The notes: generated from the letters alone by a model not told the origin. A stretch of DNA of 24,219 nucleotides from Lachnospiraceae bacterium UBA6452 (GCA_002441865.1 DJNY01000045.1:1-24219), one strand, 5' to 3'. Numbered from the stretch's first letter, positions 8,309 through 17,392 are shown. A program made the numbers and translations.

Positions 8309-9985
8309 ATGTTAAATTATAAGCGTTACAAAAAAAATCCGGTAATCGATTATCCGGAAAGAGAATGGCCGAACAAGGAGATCACAAAGGCACCAATCTG
8401 GTGCAGCGTCGACCTCAGGGACGGTAACCAGGCACTGATCGATCCAATGATCGTAGAAGAAAAAGTAGAAATGTTTAATTATCTTGTAAAGCTCGGCTTT
8501 AAGGAGATCGAAGTCGGATTCCCGGCAGCGAGCCAGATCGAATATGATTTCCTGCGCCAGCTGATCGAGCGCAAGATGATCCCGGATGATGTCCGTGTAC
8601 AGGTTCTGACACAGTGCAGAAAAGAACTGATCGAGCGTACCTTCGAATCGATCGAGGGCTGCAGCCAGGCAATCGTTCATATTTACAATTCTACTTCCAC
8701 ACTGCAGAGAGATGTTGTATTCCATATGAATGAAGATGAGATCGTCAACATTGCGGTAGAAGGTACCAAAATGGTAAAGGAATGTGCAAAGGATTTTCCG
8801 GGCAAGATCATATTAGAGTATTCACCGGAAAGCTTTACCGGAACAGAGCTTCCGTTTGCACTCCGTATCTGTACGGAAGTACAGAAGACATGGGGCGCTA
8901 CCAAAGAGAACCCGATCATCATCAACCTGCCGTCTACCGTAGAAATGAATACGCCGAATGTATATGCGGATCAGATCGAGTGGATGAACAAGCACTTTGA
9001 AGACCGTGAAAGCATTATCCTTTCCGTGCATCCGCACAATGACCGCGGTACAGGTGTTGCCAGTGCAGAGCTTGCCCTGCTTGCAGGCGCTGACCGCGTG
9101 GAAGGTACTTTATTCGGAAACGGCGAACGTACCGGTAATGTGGATGTTTTGAACATTGCTTACAATATGTTCTCGCAGGGCATTGATCCGGAGCTGAACA
9201 TTGAACATATCAACGAAATCATTGAAATTTACGAAAGATGCTGCAAGATTCCGATCCATCCGCGTCATCCGTATGCAGGTAAGCTTGTGTTTACTGCATT
9301 CTCCGGATCTCATCAGGATGCGATCAACAAGGGTGTTGCAGCCATGAAGGAAAGAAAGAGCGAGATCTGGCAGGTTCCTTATCTGCCGATCGACCCTGCG
9401 GATATCGGAAGAGAATACGAGCCGATCGTCAGAATCAATTCCCAGTCCGGCAAGGGCGGTGTTGCATTTGTTATGGATACGTACTTTGGATTCAAGCTGC
9501 CAAAGGGCATGCACAAGGAATTTGCAAATGTGATCCAGAAAATCTCCGAAAAACAGGGAGAGGTATCACCGGATCAGATCATGGAGCAGTTCCGCAAGCA
9601 GTATCTCGATCAGAAAGAGCCGCTGCACTTCAGAAAGCTCAAAGTGGACGATCTCTCCGGCGAGACAAAGTCCCAGTTCGATACAAAGGTCACCGTTACT
9701 TATACGGATCATGGTGTCGAGAAGCAGTTTGAGGCTGTCGGTAACGGCCCGATCGATGCAGTACAGCGTGGCCTGCAGGAGGAAACAGGCGTCCGTATCA
9801 AGGTGCTCGATTACGAAGAACATGCATTGCAGAGTGGTTCCAACTCACAGGCCGCAGCCTATATCCATCTGCTTGATTCCGATGATGGCAGCGTCACATA
9901 CGGCGTTGGTGTCAGCAGCAATATTACGAGAGCGTCCGTACGTGCTATCTTCTCAGCAATGAACAGACTTGGAATCGGAAAATGA
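8309..9985 (+). CDS. leuA: 2-isopropylmalate synthase, long (yeast/actinobacterial) type
   Basis: This enzyme condenses acetyl-CoA with 2-ketoisovalerate, the first committed step of leucine synthesis. The 558-residue length and N-terminal NYKRYKKNPVIDYPEREWP block place it in the long IPMS type also found in yeast and Mycobacterium, rather than the shorter E. coli type. Catalytic Arg37 and metal ligand Asp38 lie in VDLRDGNQAL. Metal ligands His241 and His243 lie in SVHPHNDRG, and Asn277 in GERTGN, with the same spacing as the M. tuberculosis enzyme. The C-terminal 130 or so residues form the leucine-sensing LeuA dimer domain. AGGAGG (8297-8302) precedes the ATG. No leuB, leuC or leuD is adjacent. 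No T-box or leader peptide is seen in the 53-base gap; the only regulatory structure is the terminator right before the ribosome site. Confidence 0.97.
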   Translation: MLNYKRYKKNPVIDYPEREWPNKEITKAPIWCSVDLRDGNQALIDPMIVEEKVEMFNYLVKLGFKEIEVGFPAASQIEYDFLRQLIERKMIPDDVRVQVLTQCRKELIERTFESIEGCSQAIVHIYNSTSTLQRDVVFHMNEDEIVNIAVEGTKMVKECAKDFPGKIILEYSPESFTGTELPFALRICTEVQKTWGATKENPIIINLPSTVEMNTPNVYADQIEWMNKHFEDRESIILSVHPHNDRGTGVASAELALLAGADRVEGTLFGNGERTGNVDVLNIAYNMFSQGIDPELNIEHINEIIEIYERCCKIPIHPRHPYAGKLVFTAFSGSHQDAINKGVAAMKERKSEIWQVPYLPIDPADIGREYEPIVRINSQSGKGGVAFVMDTYFGFKLPKGMHKEFANVIQKISEKQGEVSPDQIMEQFRKQYLDQKEPLHFRKLKVDDLSGETKSQFDTKVTVTYTDHGVEKQFEAVGNGPIDAVQRGLQEETGVRIKVLDYEEHALQSGSNSQAAAYIHLLDSDDGSVTYGVGVSSNITRASVRAIFSAMNRLGIGK

Positions 9986-10004
9986 TCCACATGGAGCCGT
10001 TTGT

Positions 10005-10700
10005 ATGAAAAAATTTCTGAATAAGATAACCAAACTGGTAAAACCATATTATATACTGCCAATCATAACCCTGTTATTTTTAACAGGGTTTATTGGCAGT
10101 TATTTGTTTCCCAATACAGTACTTGATACCTATGTGATCAATATGATGGAGACGGACGGGGATGAGGAAGTGATGCTTCCGCTTTCTGCCACGGCTCCGG
10201 TCATTTATGAAATGAACACAGGGACATTGGCGATGCGTGGCATTCAGATCGGTATCAACAAACAGGGACAGGCTCTTTCCGGGACAACGCTTGTCTATCG
10301 GGTGTATGCGGGGGATAACTGTGTCAGCGAAAACCGTTATGCGGTAGGGAGCGGAGATGACCTGCAATATGTTTATCTGCCTTTTGAGAACCAGAAGGAC
10401 TGTATCGGTAAGCTGAAGATCACCTTTCAGCTGGAAAATGCAGGAGAGACAGATCCTGTTCTGCCTGCCCTCATGGCAAACCATACGGAAGTGAAGGACA
10501 CGGTGACAACACCCGCACAGACGGATACAGATACACAGCAGACGGGCGTGACGGCAGAGAATGTTTCCTTAAAATGCAGTTATATATACACGCATAACAC
10601 ATATCCGTTCCTGTACGACTGCAGATTGCTGACATTTGTCTTTTTAGCTGCCTCCATGGCAGTCTGTTATCCAAGAAAAAAGAAGGAGGAGCAGGTATGA
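10005..10700 (+). CDS. Membrane protein with extracytoplasmic domain, glycan cluster (unknown function)
   Basis: I do not recognise a family. The start at 10005 is preferred over 9969 because GGAG (9993-9996) lies eight bases before it and it avoids overlap with leuA. The 231-residue product begins with a basic segment and a transmembrane helix (about residues 15-35). It then has a 150-residue soluble, probably extracytoplasmic part (beta-rich, ending in a Thr/Gln-rich linker), and a second transmembrane helix near the C terminus with a KKKEEQ tail. Its stop overlaps the next start (ATGA at 10697-10700), so translation is coupled to the DUF2142 gene and the two products probably act together. 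A long hairpin lies inside the 5' coding region. Confidence 0.8.
   Translation: MKKFLNKITKLVKPYYILPIITLLFLTGFIGSYLFPNTVLDTYVINMMETDGDEEVMLPLSATAPVIYEMNTGTLAMRGIQIGINKQGQALSGTTLVYRVYAGDNCVSENRYAVGSGDDLQYVYLPFENQKDCIGKLKITFQLENAGETDPVLPALMANHTEVKDTVTTPAQTDTDTQQTGVTAENVSLKCSYIYTHNTYPFLYDCRLLTFVFLAASMAVCYPRKKKEEQV
10055..10100 (+). repeat. Long intragenic hairpin in the 5' coding region
   Basis: ACTGCCAAT (10055-10063) pairs with ATTGGCAGT (10092-10100), and AACCCTGTTA (10067-10076) pairs with TAACAGGGTT (10081-10090), leaving a TTTT loop and a small 3x1 internal loop. All 19 pairs are Watson-Crick. A T-rich run (TATTTGTTT) follows. It begins 51 bases after the start codon and 70 bases after the leuA stop, so it could serve as a terminator or attenuator for leuA readthrough. 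Confidence 0.8.
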
Positions 10701-12745
10701 AGCAGAAAAAAAAGCCGTTGATCCTTCTGAAAATACTGGTCAATCTGATCCTGATCGCAACAGCGGCACTTCTTGTCGAGTGTGTTGTATTCCAGTTTCC
10801 GGCGCTCTACTATAAGGAAAAACCACAGGATATCGTCTGTGACGGTTCAGATCCGCAGGTGGAGATCCAGACAAAAAATGCACTTGCCAGACTGACAGAG
10901 GATGAGATCAGAAGCATAGAGGTAGAACAGAGTAACCAGAAGCTGCTTGCAGAATATCATGGCGAAACGTATGAGGAGAAGCTGGACGAAAATCTTGTGA
11001 AAAAAGATGGGACGCTGTACCGGAAGGTCAAGAAGACGGTGATCGATGCAGCACTTTCCAAGCCCTATTATATCCATAAGCTGGATCTGCGTGCGCCTGT
11101 AACGGAGAATGCGGGATACAGCGTGGAGCTTTATCTGAATGGCAAAAAGACAGATTCTGTCTACTGCAGCATCGATCCAAAGCTGGCTGCGGGGATTGCC
11201 AATATATCCGGGCGTTGTGACAGGATAAAGATCACACTTCTGACCAACGAAACGATCGATGACAGTAAGATACAGGTAACGCTGTCCAATCAGTTCAGGC
11301 CGAACAGCATGCGTCTGTTTTTCCTGTTTGTTCTGTTTGGAACAGGGGCACTTTTGTATCAGGCAAAAACGCTTCTGCGGGATAAGCCGGAATGGATCTT
11401 CGCAATCCTCTGTTTTGCACTTGGCAGTCTTTTGATCTGCGGGATCGGAACAAACCAGGTCAGCTATGATGAATATGTGCATGCCAAAGCGGCTTATAAG
11501 CTGTCCTTTGGTACAACGATCGAATCAACGGAATCTGCGATCCAGATGGCGGGAAATCTGCTGCCGTTCTTCCATAACCCGGAAGAAAGACAGCTTGTGG
11601 AAGCTTACGAAGAGAAAAACAATGATTACAGCTGGGCGGATATCGGACATCAGAGCAGATTTGTCCGTTCCGAAACGAGGGTATATTATCCGATGGCGCT
11701 CGGCTTTAAGCTGGGACGTATGCTGCATCTGCGGTTTGCGGATACGGTAGCACTGGCTAAGTTCGGTAATCTGCTGTTTTATATTCTGGTCGTATTTTTT
11801 GCGATCCGGCTGGCAAAACGCTATCAGGCGCTTGTGGCACTGATCGCACTGCTTCCGAACAGCGTTTTTCTGGCATCCGCACTGACGTATGATGCGGTTG
11901 TCAACAGCTTCCTTTTGCTTGGTATGGTGCTTGTGACGAACGAACTCATTACGCCGGAGGAGAAGCTGACATGGCAGAATACACTGCTGATCCTGCTTTC
12001 TTTTGCGATCGGCTGCCAGTCGAAACCAATCTATATTGTCATGGTGCTTATGCTGCTGTTCCTGGGACATAAGAAGTTTTATAACAGACCGCAGGAAATT
12101 GTATACAAGCTGGCACTTCTCATCATGGCGGGACTGATGCTGTATAATATCTTCCGTCCGACACCGGCAGCGGGAAGTGACTATTATCTGGTTGGTAACT
12201 TTGATTTCGCGGGAGATAAGAGAAATATCGGAACGAGTGTAACGGGACAGCTGCAGTATATTCTGCAAAATCCGTTTACGTATGCACTGCTTTTGTTAAA
12301 ATCCATGGTGCAGCTTCTGGGCAGATATCTGGGCGGAGGTGCAGATTTCTTCCAGTATGGATATCTGGGAACCGGCTCTATGATCTTTACATGGATCGTG
12401 ATCGTGCTCGGACTCTGGCTGGCACTCTGGTCTGCAAAAGGGGTGAAACGACGGAAAATGCCTGTAATCTATATTGTGCTGACGCTGATCATGCTGCTTG
12501 GCACGTCTGCGATCGTCTGGAGCTCTATGTACGTCAGTTATACAACGGTCGGTGCAAATGAGATCAGAGGTGTACAGGGAAGGTATTTTATTCCTTTGTT
12601 TCTGCCGTTTGTATCCTGCTTTTTCAACAATAAGCTGGAGAGCAGACTGGGCGAACTGGCACGCAGAAGGATCCTGTATGGTGTCATGATGGCAGTGAAC
12701 CTGTTTATGATCTATACATTGATCATTACGGTGATCAACATATAA
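10697..12745 (+). CDS. DUF2142 family polytopic membrane protein (GT-C-like)
   Basis: A 682-residue membrane protein of the DUF2142 type, a family of large polytopic proteins in surface-polysaccharide loci that resemble GT-C lipid-linked glycosyltransferases. One transmembrane helix near residues 9-28 precedes an extracytoplasmic domain of about 180 residues, then a bundle of roughly ten helices. The family-typical acidic loop is visible as SYDEYVHAKAAYKLSFG (near 256-272), followed by YYPMALGFKLG, LLPNSVFLASALTYDAVVNS and, near the C terminus, GVQGRYFIPLFLPF. The Asp-Glu pair in the first loop is where GT-C enzymes carry the catalytic acid. It is translationally coupled to the preceding gene by an ATGA overlap, with GGAGGAG upstream. 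The sugar and acceptor cannot be told from the sequence. Confidence 0.85.
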   Translation: MKQKKKPLILLKILVNLILIATAALLVECVVFQFPALYYKEKPQDIVCDGSDPQVEIQTKNALARLTEDEIRSIEVEQSNQKLLAEYHGETYEEKLDENLVKKDGTLYRKVKKTVIDAALSKPYYIHKLDLRAPVTENAGYSVELYLNGKKTDSVYCSIDPKLAAGIANISGRCDRIKITLLTNETIDDSKIQVTLSNQFRPNSMRLFFLFVLFGTGALLYQAKTLLRDKPEWIFAILCFALGSLLICGIGTNQVSYDEYVHAKAAYKLSFGTTIESTESAIQMAGNLLPFFHNPEERQLVEAYEEKNNDYSWADIGHQSRFVRSETRVYYPMALGFKLGRMLHLRFADTVALAKFGNLLFYILVVFFAIRLAKRYQALVALIALLPNSVFLASALTYDAVVNSFLLLGMVLVTNELITPEEKLTWQNTLLILLSFAIGCQSKPIYIVMVLMLLFLGHKKFYNRPQEIVYKLALLIMAGLMLYNIFRPTPAAGSDYYLVGNFDFAGDKRNIGTSVTGQLQYILQNPFTYALLLLKSMVQLLGRYLGGGADFFQYGYLGTGSMIFTWIVIVLGLWLALWSAKGVKRRKMPVIYIVLTLIMLLGTSAIVWSSMYVSYTTVGANEIRGVQGRYFIPLFLPFVSCFFNNKLESRLGELARRRILYGVMMAVNLFMIYTLIITVINI

Positions 12746-12781
12746 AGGCTGTCAGAAACAACAGCAAAAAAGGAGGAAACC

Positions 12782-13801
12782 ATGGTCAGTATCATCGTAC
12801 CGGTTTATAAAAGTGAAAAAACGCTGCGCCGCTGCGTGGAAAGTCTGTGCAGACAGGCATATGCGGATATAGAGATTCTGCTGATCGTGGATGGGCCCCC
12901 GGATGGCTCCGGTATTCTGGCAGACCGGCTTGCAGAAGAGGATGACCGGATCCGTGTGATCAACCAGCCGAACCGTGGTGTTTCCCGCGCCAGAAACCGT
13001 GGACTTACGGAGGCAGCAGGGGAATATATCCGTTTTGTGGACAGTGATGATTATGTCCTCTATCATGGGCTGGATGAAATGGTGCGGCGGATCGAGCAGG
13101 ATGGAAGCGATCTGGTGATCGCCGGGTTTGATCATCTATATTTCGGACAGAAGATCGAAAAACTGCCGCATACAAATGCCTGTGTGGAGCTTGCATCCTC
13201 TTATGAGGATCTGAAGCAGCTTTATATGGGCGGCTTTCTGAATATGCCGTGGAATAAATTATATAAAAGAGAACTGATCCGGGAGCAGTTTCCGGCAGAC
13301 CTGAATCTGGGAGAGGATCTTTTGTTTAATGAAGCCTATATCAGGCAGGCGGCAAAGATCTCCGTCCTGCAGCAGCCTGTCTGCGAATATATCCAGGACG
13401 ACAGGGGGACAACGCTGTCTACGAAAAAAAGAAACGACAAGGTAGAAACGGCGCTTCTGCTCTATGAAAAGACAAAGGCATTCTTTCAGAGCTGTTATCC
13501 GGATGCGGGGCAGTTTCCGTTCCTGGCGGATAAAGTCTGTACTACCTTTCTGGATGAAGTGGAAGGTCTGGGCTTTGCAAAGAATATGACGCATGCTGAA
13601 AAAAAGGCGGCTGTGGAAGAATATGCAAAGCAGACACGGAATTTTCTGCAGAAGGAAGGAATCCGTAAGCCGGAGCTTACACTTCTGGATTACCGGATCA
13701 TATTTTTCTTTCTGCGCAGGCAGCAGATCGGTATGACCATGCTGATGATCCGTCTCAGGGCAATGGTCGTGGAAATAGTCAGACGAGGAAAAGGTGTGTA
13801 A
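12782..13801 (+). CDS. Family 2 glycosyltransferase, variant nucleotide-binding motif
   Basis: A 339-residue GT2 (GT-A fold) enzyme likely to transfer a sugar from an NDP donor at the inner membrane face. The N terminus (SIIVPVYKSEKTL) and the metal-binding DSDD at residues 87-90 (FVDSDDYV) are clear. The usual VDDGS donor motif reads IVDGPPDGSG here, with Asp37 kept but the second Asp replaced by Gly. The NMPWNKLYKRELI and GEDLLFNEAYI blocks in the second half are typical of capsule/teichoic-type GT2 proteins. AGGAGG (12771-12776) precedes the ATG. It is the first of three consecutive GT2 genes with similar architecture but different sequences. Confidence 0.9.
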   Translation: MVSIIVPVYKSEKTLRRCVESLCRQAYADIEILLIVDGPPDGSGILADRLAEEDDRIRVINQPNRGVSRARNRGLTEAAGEYIRFVDSDDYVLYHGLDEMVRRIEQDGSDLVIAGFDHLYFGQKIEKLPHTNACVELASSYEDLKQLYMGGFLNMPWNKLYKRELIREQFPADLNLGEDLLFNEAYIRQAAKISVLQQPVCEYIQDDRGTTLSTKKRNDKVETALLLYEKTKAFFQSCYPDAGQFPFLADKVCTTFLDEVEGLGFAKNMTHAEKKAAVEEYAKQTRNFLQKEGIRKPELTLLDYRIIFFFLRRQQIGMTMLMIRLRAMVVEIVRRGKGV

Positions 13802-13805
13802 GGGA

Positions 13806-14816
13806 ATGAAACCATTGATTTCGGTCGTGATACCGATTTATGGCGTGGAAAAGTATTTAAAAAGAGCAGTGGACTCCGTGCTGCATCAGACGTACACCAA
13901 TCTGGATATCATATTGGTGGATGACGGTTCAAAGGACGGATGCCCCGCAATCTGTGATGCCTACGCGGCACGGGAAGCGAGAGTCCGCGTGATCCATAAA
14001 GAAAACGGGGGATTGTCGGATGCCAGAAATGCCGGGATTGCAGTTGCAGGTGGCGATTATATCGCATTTTTGGACAGTGATGATTATTATGCGCCCTATT
14101 TTATTGAGATTTTATACCGGGAGCTTATCAGGGCAGATGCGGATGTGGCAGTCTGCAGCTATGAGACGACAAAGGAGTTAGATCCCCGGAAAGGACCGGA
14201 TTTTGCAGCGGTACGTACTGCTTATGAACAGGGAAAGGCAGATATTACGGTCTATGACAGGAAGCAGATGCTGCTGAACCAGTATGACGCACTTTGCCCG
14301 GATGCCACCTATTTTATTGTGGCATGGAACAAGCTGTACAAACGAAGCCTGTTTCAGGAGGTACGTTTTCCGAAAGGCAAGATCCATGAGGATGAAGCCA
14401 CAATTTACCGTATTTTCGACCGTATCCATAGAGGCGTGTATATCAGACTTCCGCTTTATGCCTATTTTGAAGCACCGGGCAGTATTACGCGGGAAAATTT
14501 CAGCAAAAAACGGATGGATTTTATGGATGCCCTGACAGATCGGATCGCATTTTTTGACCGGATCGGGGAAACGGATGGGAAGAAAGCGGCACTGCGCGCA
14601 AGGGCGGACGGTGCGATCCGTTATTTTTACCCGCTCCGCAAAAAGTTCCCGGAGACAGGCAGGACACTTCGCGGTTATGTGAAAGAAGCGCTGTATGTAA
14701 ACCGCCACGGGACAGCAGAGGAACAGGGATTTTTAAGCGGTGCAAATCAGGCAGGGTACAGACTCTTCCTGCTTTTTCCGGATCTTTATTATCTGCTGAG
14801 AAAAAAGAATTTCTGA
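13806..14816 (+). CDS. Family 2 glycosyltransferase
   Basis: A GT2 enzyme of 336 residues from the ATG at 13806. A GTG at 13794 is in frame and would overlap the previous gene by eight bases, but the ATG places ISVVIPIYG at the normal distance from the N terminus. Donor-binding VDDGSKDG begins near residue 38 and the metal-binding DSDD is at 90-93 (AFLDSDDYY). The VAWNKLYKRSLF and KIHEDEATIYRIF blocks match the usual second half of capsule-type GT2 proteins, with the HEDE acidic group likely near the active site. No transmembrane helix is obvious. It lies four bases after the preceding GT2 and 21 bases before the next, so the three are expected to be cotranscribed and to add successive sugars. 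Confidence 0.92.
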   Translation: MKPLISVVIPIYGVEKYLKRAVDSVLHQTYTNLDIILVDDGSKDGCPAICDAYAAREARVRVIHKENGGLSDARNAGIAVAGGDYIAFLDSDDYYAPYFIEILYRELIRADADVAVCSYETTKELDPRKGPDFAAVRTAYEQGKADITVYDRKQMLLNQYDALCPDATYFIVAWNKLYKRSLFQEVRFPKGKIHEDEATIYRIFDRIHRGVYIRLPLYAYFEAPGSITRENFSKKRMDFMDALTDRIAFFDRIGETDGKKAALRARADGAIRYFYPLRKKFPETGRTLRGYVKEALYVNRHGTAEEQGFLSGANQAGYRLFLLFPDLYYLLRKKNF

Positions 14817-14837
14817 TACCGTTAAAAAGGAGAAAAT

Positions 14838-15869
14838 ATGCCAAAGGTAAGTATTGTTGTACCGGTTTATAATATGCAGAAATATCTTGCAACCTGTATC
14901 AAAAGCCTGAAAGCGCAGACACTTCCGGATCTGGAGATCATACTGGTGGATGATGGGAGCACTGACAATTCCCCTGCGCTGTGCGATGCCTATGCACAGG
15001 AAAACCCTATGATCCATGTGGTGCATAAGCCAAACGGCGGACTGACAAGTGCGTGGAAAAAAGGCTCTGAAGAAGCAACGGGAGACTACATCGGTTATGT
15101 GGATGCGGATGACTATATCCTGCCCGATATGTATGAGCGTATGTATACAAGAGCCTGCGAAACAGGAGCGGATATTGTATGCTGCGGACTGACCCATATT
15201 TATGAGGATGATCCGTCGCGCAAATGGACGGAACAGATGGAATTTCAGACCGACAGCCTGCAGAGAGAAATGCTTGCGAATGAGATCTATCCCACACTGA
15301 TCAATGACGGCAGTTTTATGGGACGGCACTTACAGCCGAACCGTGTCACCAAGCTGGTACGGACGGAGCTGGTGCAGAAAAATCTGCAGCTCTGTTCCGA
15401 TGCGGTCAGCATTGGAGAGGATTTTCAGTTTTCCCTGTGTATGTTCCTGGATGCACAGCGTATTGAGATCATCCGGGATTATTTCCCTTATCAGTATTAT
15501 ATGAATGGTGCTTCCATGACAATGAAGCATGACAGAAGCTATCCGGAAAAGATCCATATCATGCGGGAAAATCTCTGCCGTATTTCGGACACTAAGAAAA
15601 TCTATGATTTTAAACAGCAGATCTGGAATGATTACCTGTGCCTGCTGATCCTGTATACAAAAGGAATCGTCTATAAGCAGAAGCAGCTTCCATACAGCTG
15701 CCTGCGTACGGAACTGAAACAGCTGTTGACAACACCGGAGGTCAGAAAGGCGATCTGTACGCATACGATGGACAGGCTGACGATAGCGGAAAAGCTGTTT
15801 CTCTTTTTTATGAAACATAGAATGTATTATGCGATTTATGTTGTTGTGAAACTGTATTTTCGAAACTGA
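14838..15869 (+). CDS. Family 2 glycosyltransferase
   Basis: A 343-residue GT2 enzyme. It starts SIVVPVYNMQKYL, carries the full donor motif VDDGSTDNS at residues 37-45, and has metal-binding DADD at 89-92 (YVDADDYI). The segment usually reading like SxARNxG is LTSAWKKG (69-76) here, a small departure. The GEDFQFSLCMFLDA block near residue 195 corresponds to the GEDLLF/HEDEAT positions of the two GT2 neighbours. The C terminus has a hydrophobic and basic tail (KLFLFFMKHRMYYAIYVVV) that may associate with the membrane. AAAGGAG lies just before the ATG. Donor and acceptor are unknown. Confidence 0.92.
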   Translation: MPKVSIVVPVYNMQKYLATCIKSLKAQTLPDLEIILVDDGSTDNSPALCDAYAQENPMIHVVHKPNGGLTSAWKKGSEEATGDYIGYVDADDYILPDMYERMYTRACETGADIVCCGLTHIYEDDPSRKWTEQMEFQTDSLQREMLANEIYPTLINDGSFMGRHLQPNRVTKLVRTELVQKNLQLCSDAVSIGEDFQFSLCMFLDAQRIEIIRDYFPYQYYMNGASMTMKHDRSYPEKIHIMRENLCRISDTKKIYDFKQQIWNDYLCLLILYTKGIVYKQKQLPYSCLRTELKQLLTTPEVRKAICTHTMDRLTIAEKLFLFFMKHRMYYAIYVVVKLYFRN

Positions 15870-15895
15870 CAGAAAAGCGAAAGGTAGTTATATGC

Positions 15896-17392
15896 ATGAA
15901 AATGATCAATAAAAAAATGATCTGGTATCCGGTTCTGTTTGTTCTGCTGATCGGGCTGATCGCATTTTTATCTTTTTATAAGCTGGATGTGAAATATGTG
16001 GATCCCTGGGACGAAGCAAGGCACGGTGTCAACGCCTATGAGATGGCAAACGGCGGAAGCCTGATCCAGTCCACGTATATGAGACAGGCTGATTATTATA
16101 ACTTAAAGCCGCCGCTCAGTATGTACGGTATTATGCTGGGCATGGCGGTATTCGGCAATACGGTATTCGCACTCCGGTTCTACGCTGCACTTTCCTACGT
16201 GATTCTGGCAATCTGTATCGGACTGTTTGCAAAGCGTTACGGAAAGCTGGAATCACTTCTGGCAGTGGCGTTTCTTGCTGTCAATACGACTGCCTTCCAG
16301 GCGCATATGATCCGTTCCGGTGATGCGGACAGCCTGTATGTGTTGCTGTTTACACTGGCTATGCTCTGCATGATGAAGATCCGGGAAAATGCCGGATACA
16401 GCTATGTCTGTGCTTTTCTGTTTGCACTTGCTTTTCTGACAAAGAGCTATCACGCAGGTCTGATCGCCGTGATCGGCGGGATTTATCTGCTTCTGACAGG
16501 AGAATTGAAAAAATGGAAGGCAAAAAACTGGCTGTTGTTTTTTGCTTTTGCACTGCTTCCGATCCTGCTCTGGGCAGCTGCCAGATACCGGATCGACGGA
16601 CTGACCTTCTTTCGGAAGATGTGGGAGGTCGATGTACTGGGCAGAACAGATGGGACACTACAGAATAATATTGCACCGTTTTCTTATTATCTGTCTTATT
16701 ATTTCGGTGCTGCTTCCGGAAAAGTCACGCCGTATCTCTGTGCGCTTGTGGTCTGTCTGATCGCGGTTTTCGTATTTGCACCGGATATCAGGCAGATGGG
16801 AAAAGAAAAAAAGCGTGAGCTGCTTGGCTGGGCACTCTGGATCATTGTTCCGCTGCTGGCATTTTCTGCAGTATCCAATAAGCTGCTCTGGTATGTGTAT
16901 CCATCGCTTGTTCCGCTGCTGGCACTTGCCGGTATTTGTCTGGGGCGGCTTTTGAAGGAGAAAAAACTGGGGATCTGGCTGCGCGCGCTGACTGCGGCAG
17001 TAGGCATTTTTATTTTTGTGTTCTATGCCGGCAGTGTTTTGCAGACGATAGACAGGCAGGGGACAAATGAGTTCCAGGAACTGGTCAAGACTGTGGCAAA
17101 GAGCGATGAAGCACAGGATCTTGCAGGATGCACTGCATTCGTAGACTATGGATCGGGAGAAGAATCAGAGGAAAACTGGAGCCAGCAGGATGTTTTCGTG
17201 GCAGAGGCTTATGGAGATTATACATGTGTAAACGGAGGCGTTACGTATCTGCTCTCCCGTGATACGTCGGAGGGAAAGACAGGTATTTTATTTCTGGATC
17301 AGGAAACCTATCAGGAAATGGGATCTGTCATAACAGCGGATGCACCGCTGGGACGGTCAGAGCATTATGTGGCAGTATCAGTGGTATATTAG
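15896..17392 (+). CDS. GT39 / ArnT-like membrane glycosyltransferase
   Basis: A 498-residue membrane protein of the PMT_2/ArnT-like glycosyltransferase type, which moves a sugar from an undecaprenyl- or polyprenyl-phosphate carrier to an acceptor outside the membrane. A first helix (residues 9-28) is followed by the extracytoplasmic loop with the typical acidic motif DPWDEARHG (Asp36, Asp39, Glu40) and then DYYNLKPPL (66-74), both hallmarks of this fold. About ten further helices reach residue 390, followed by a soluble tail of about 100 residues. AAGG (15881-15884) precedes ATG 15896; an ATG at 15902 is an alternative. It closes the glycan cluster. With the DUF2142 protein it probably performs the outside-facing steps, while the three GT2 enzymes work inside. 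Confidence 0.9.
   Translation: MKMINKKMIWYPVLFVLLIGLIAFLSFYKLDVKYVDPWDEARHGVNAYEMANGGSLIQSTYMRQADYYNLKPPLSMYGIMLGMAVFGNTVFALRFYAALSYVILAICIGLFAKRYGKLESLLAVAFLAVNTTAFQAHMIRSGDADSLYVLLFTLAMLCMMKIRENAGYSYVCAFLFALAFLTKSYHAGLIAVIGGIYLLLTGELKKWKAKNWLLFFAFALLPILLWAAARYRIDGLTFFRKMWEVDVLGRTDGTLQNNIAPFSYYLSYYFGAASGKVTPYLCALVVCLIAVFVFAPDIRQMGKEKKRELLGWALWIIVPLLAFSAVSNKLLWYVYPSLVPLLALAGICLGRLLKEKKLGIWLRALTAAVGIFIFVFYAGSVLQTIDRQGTNEFQELVKTVAKSDEAQDLAGCTAFVDYGSGEESEENWSQQDVFVAEAYGDYTCVNGGVTYLLSRDTSEGKTGILFLDQETYQEMGSVITADAPLGRSEHYVAVSVVY

Noticed and set aside
11525..12268. Minus-strand open frame of 247 codons
   Set aside because: It lies wholly opposite the DUF2142 gene, and its Cys/His/Gln-rich translation resembles no protein family; it is a shadow of the plus-strand codon usage.
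12782..15869. Three GT2 genes as a recent tandem duplication
   Set aside because: They share the family motifs but differ widely elsewhere in sequence, so recent duplication is not supported by reading.
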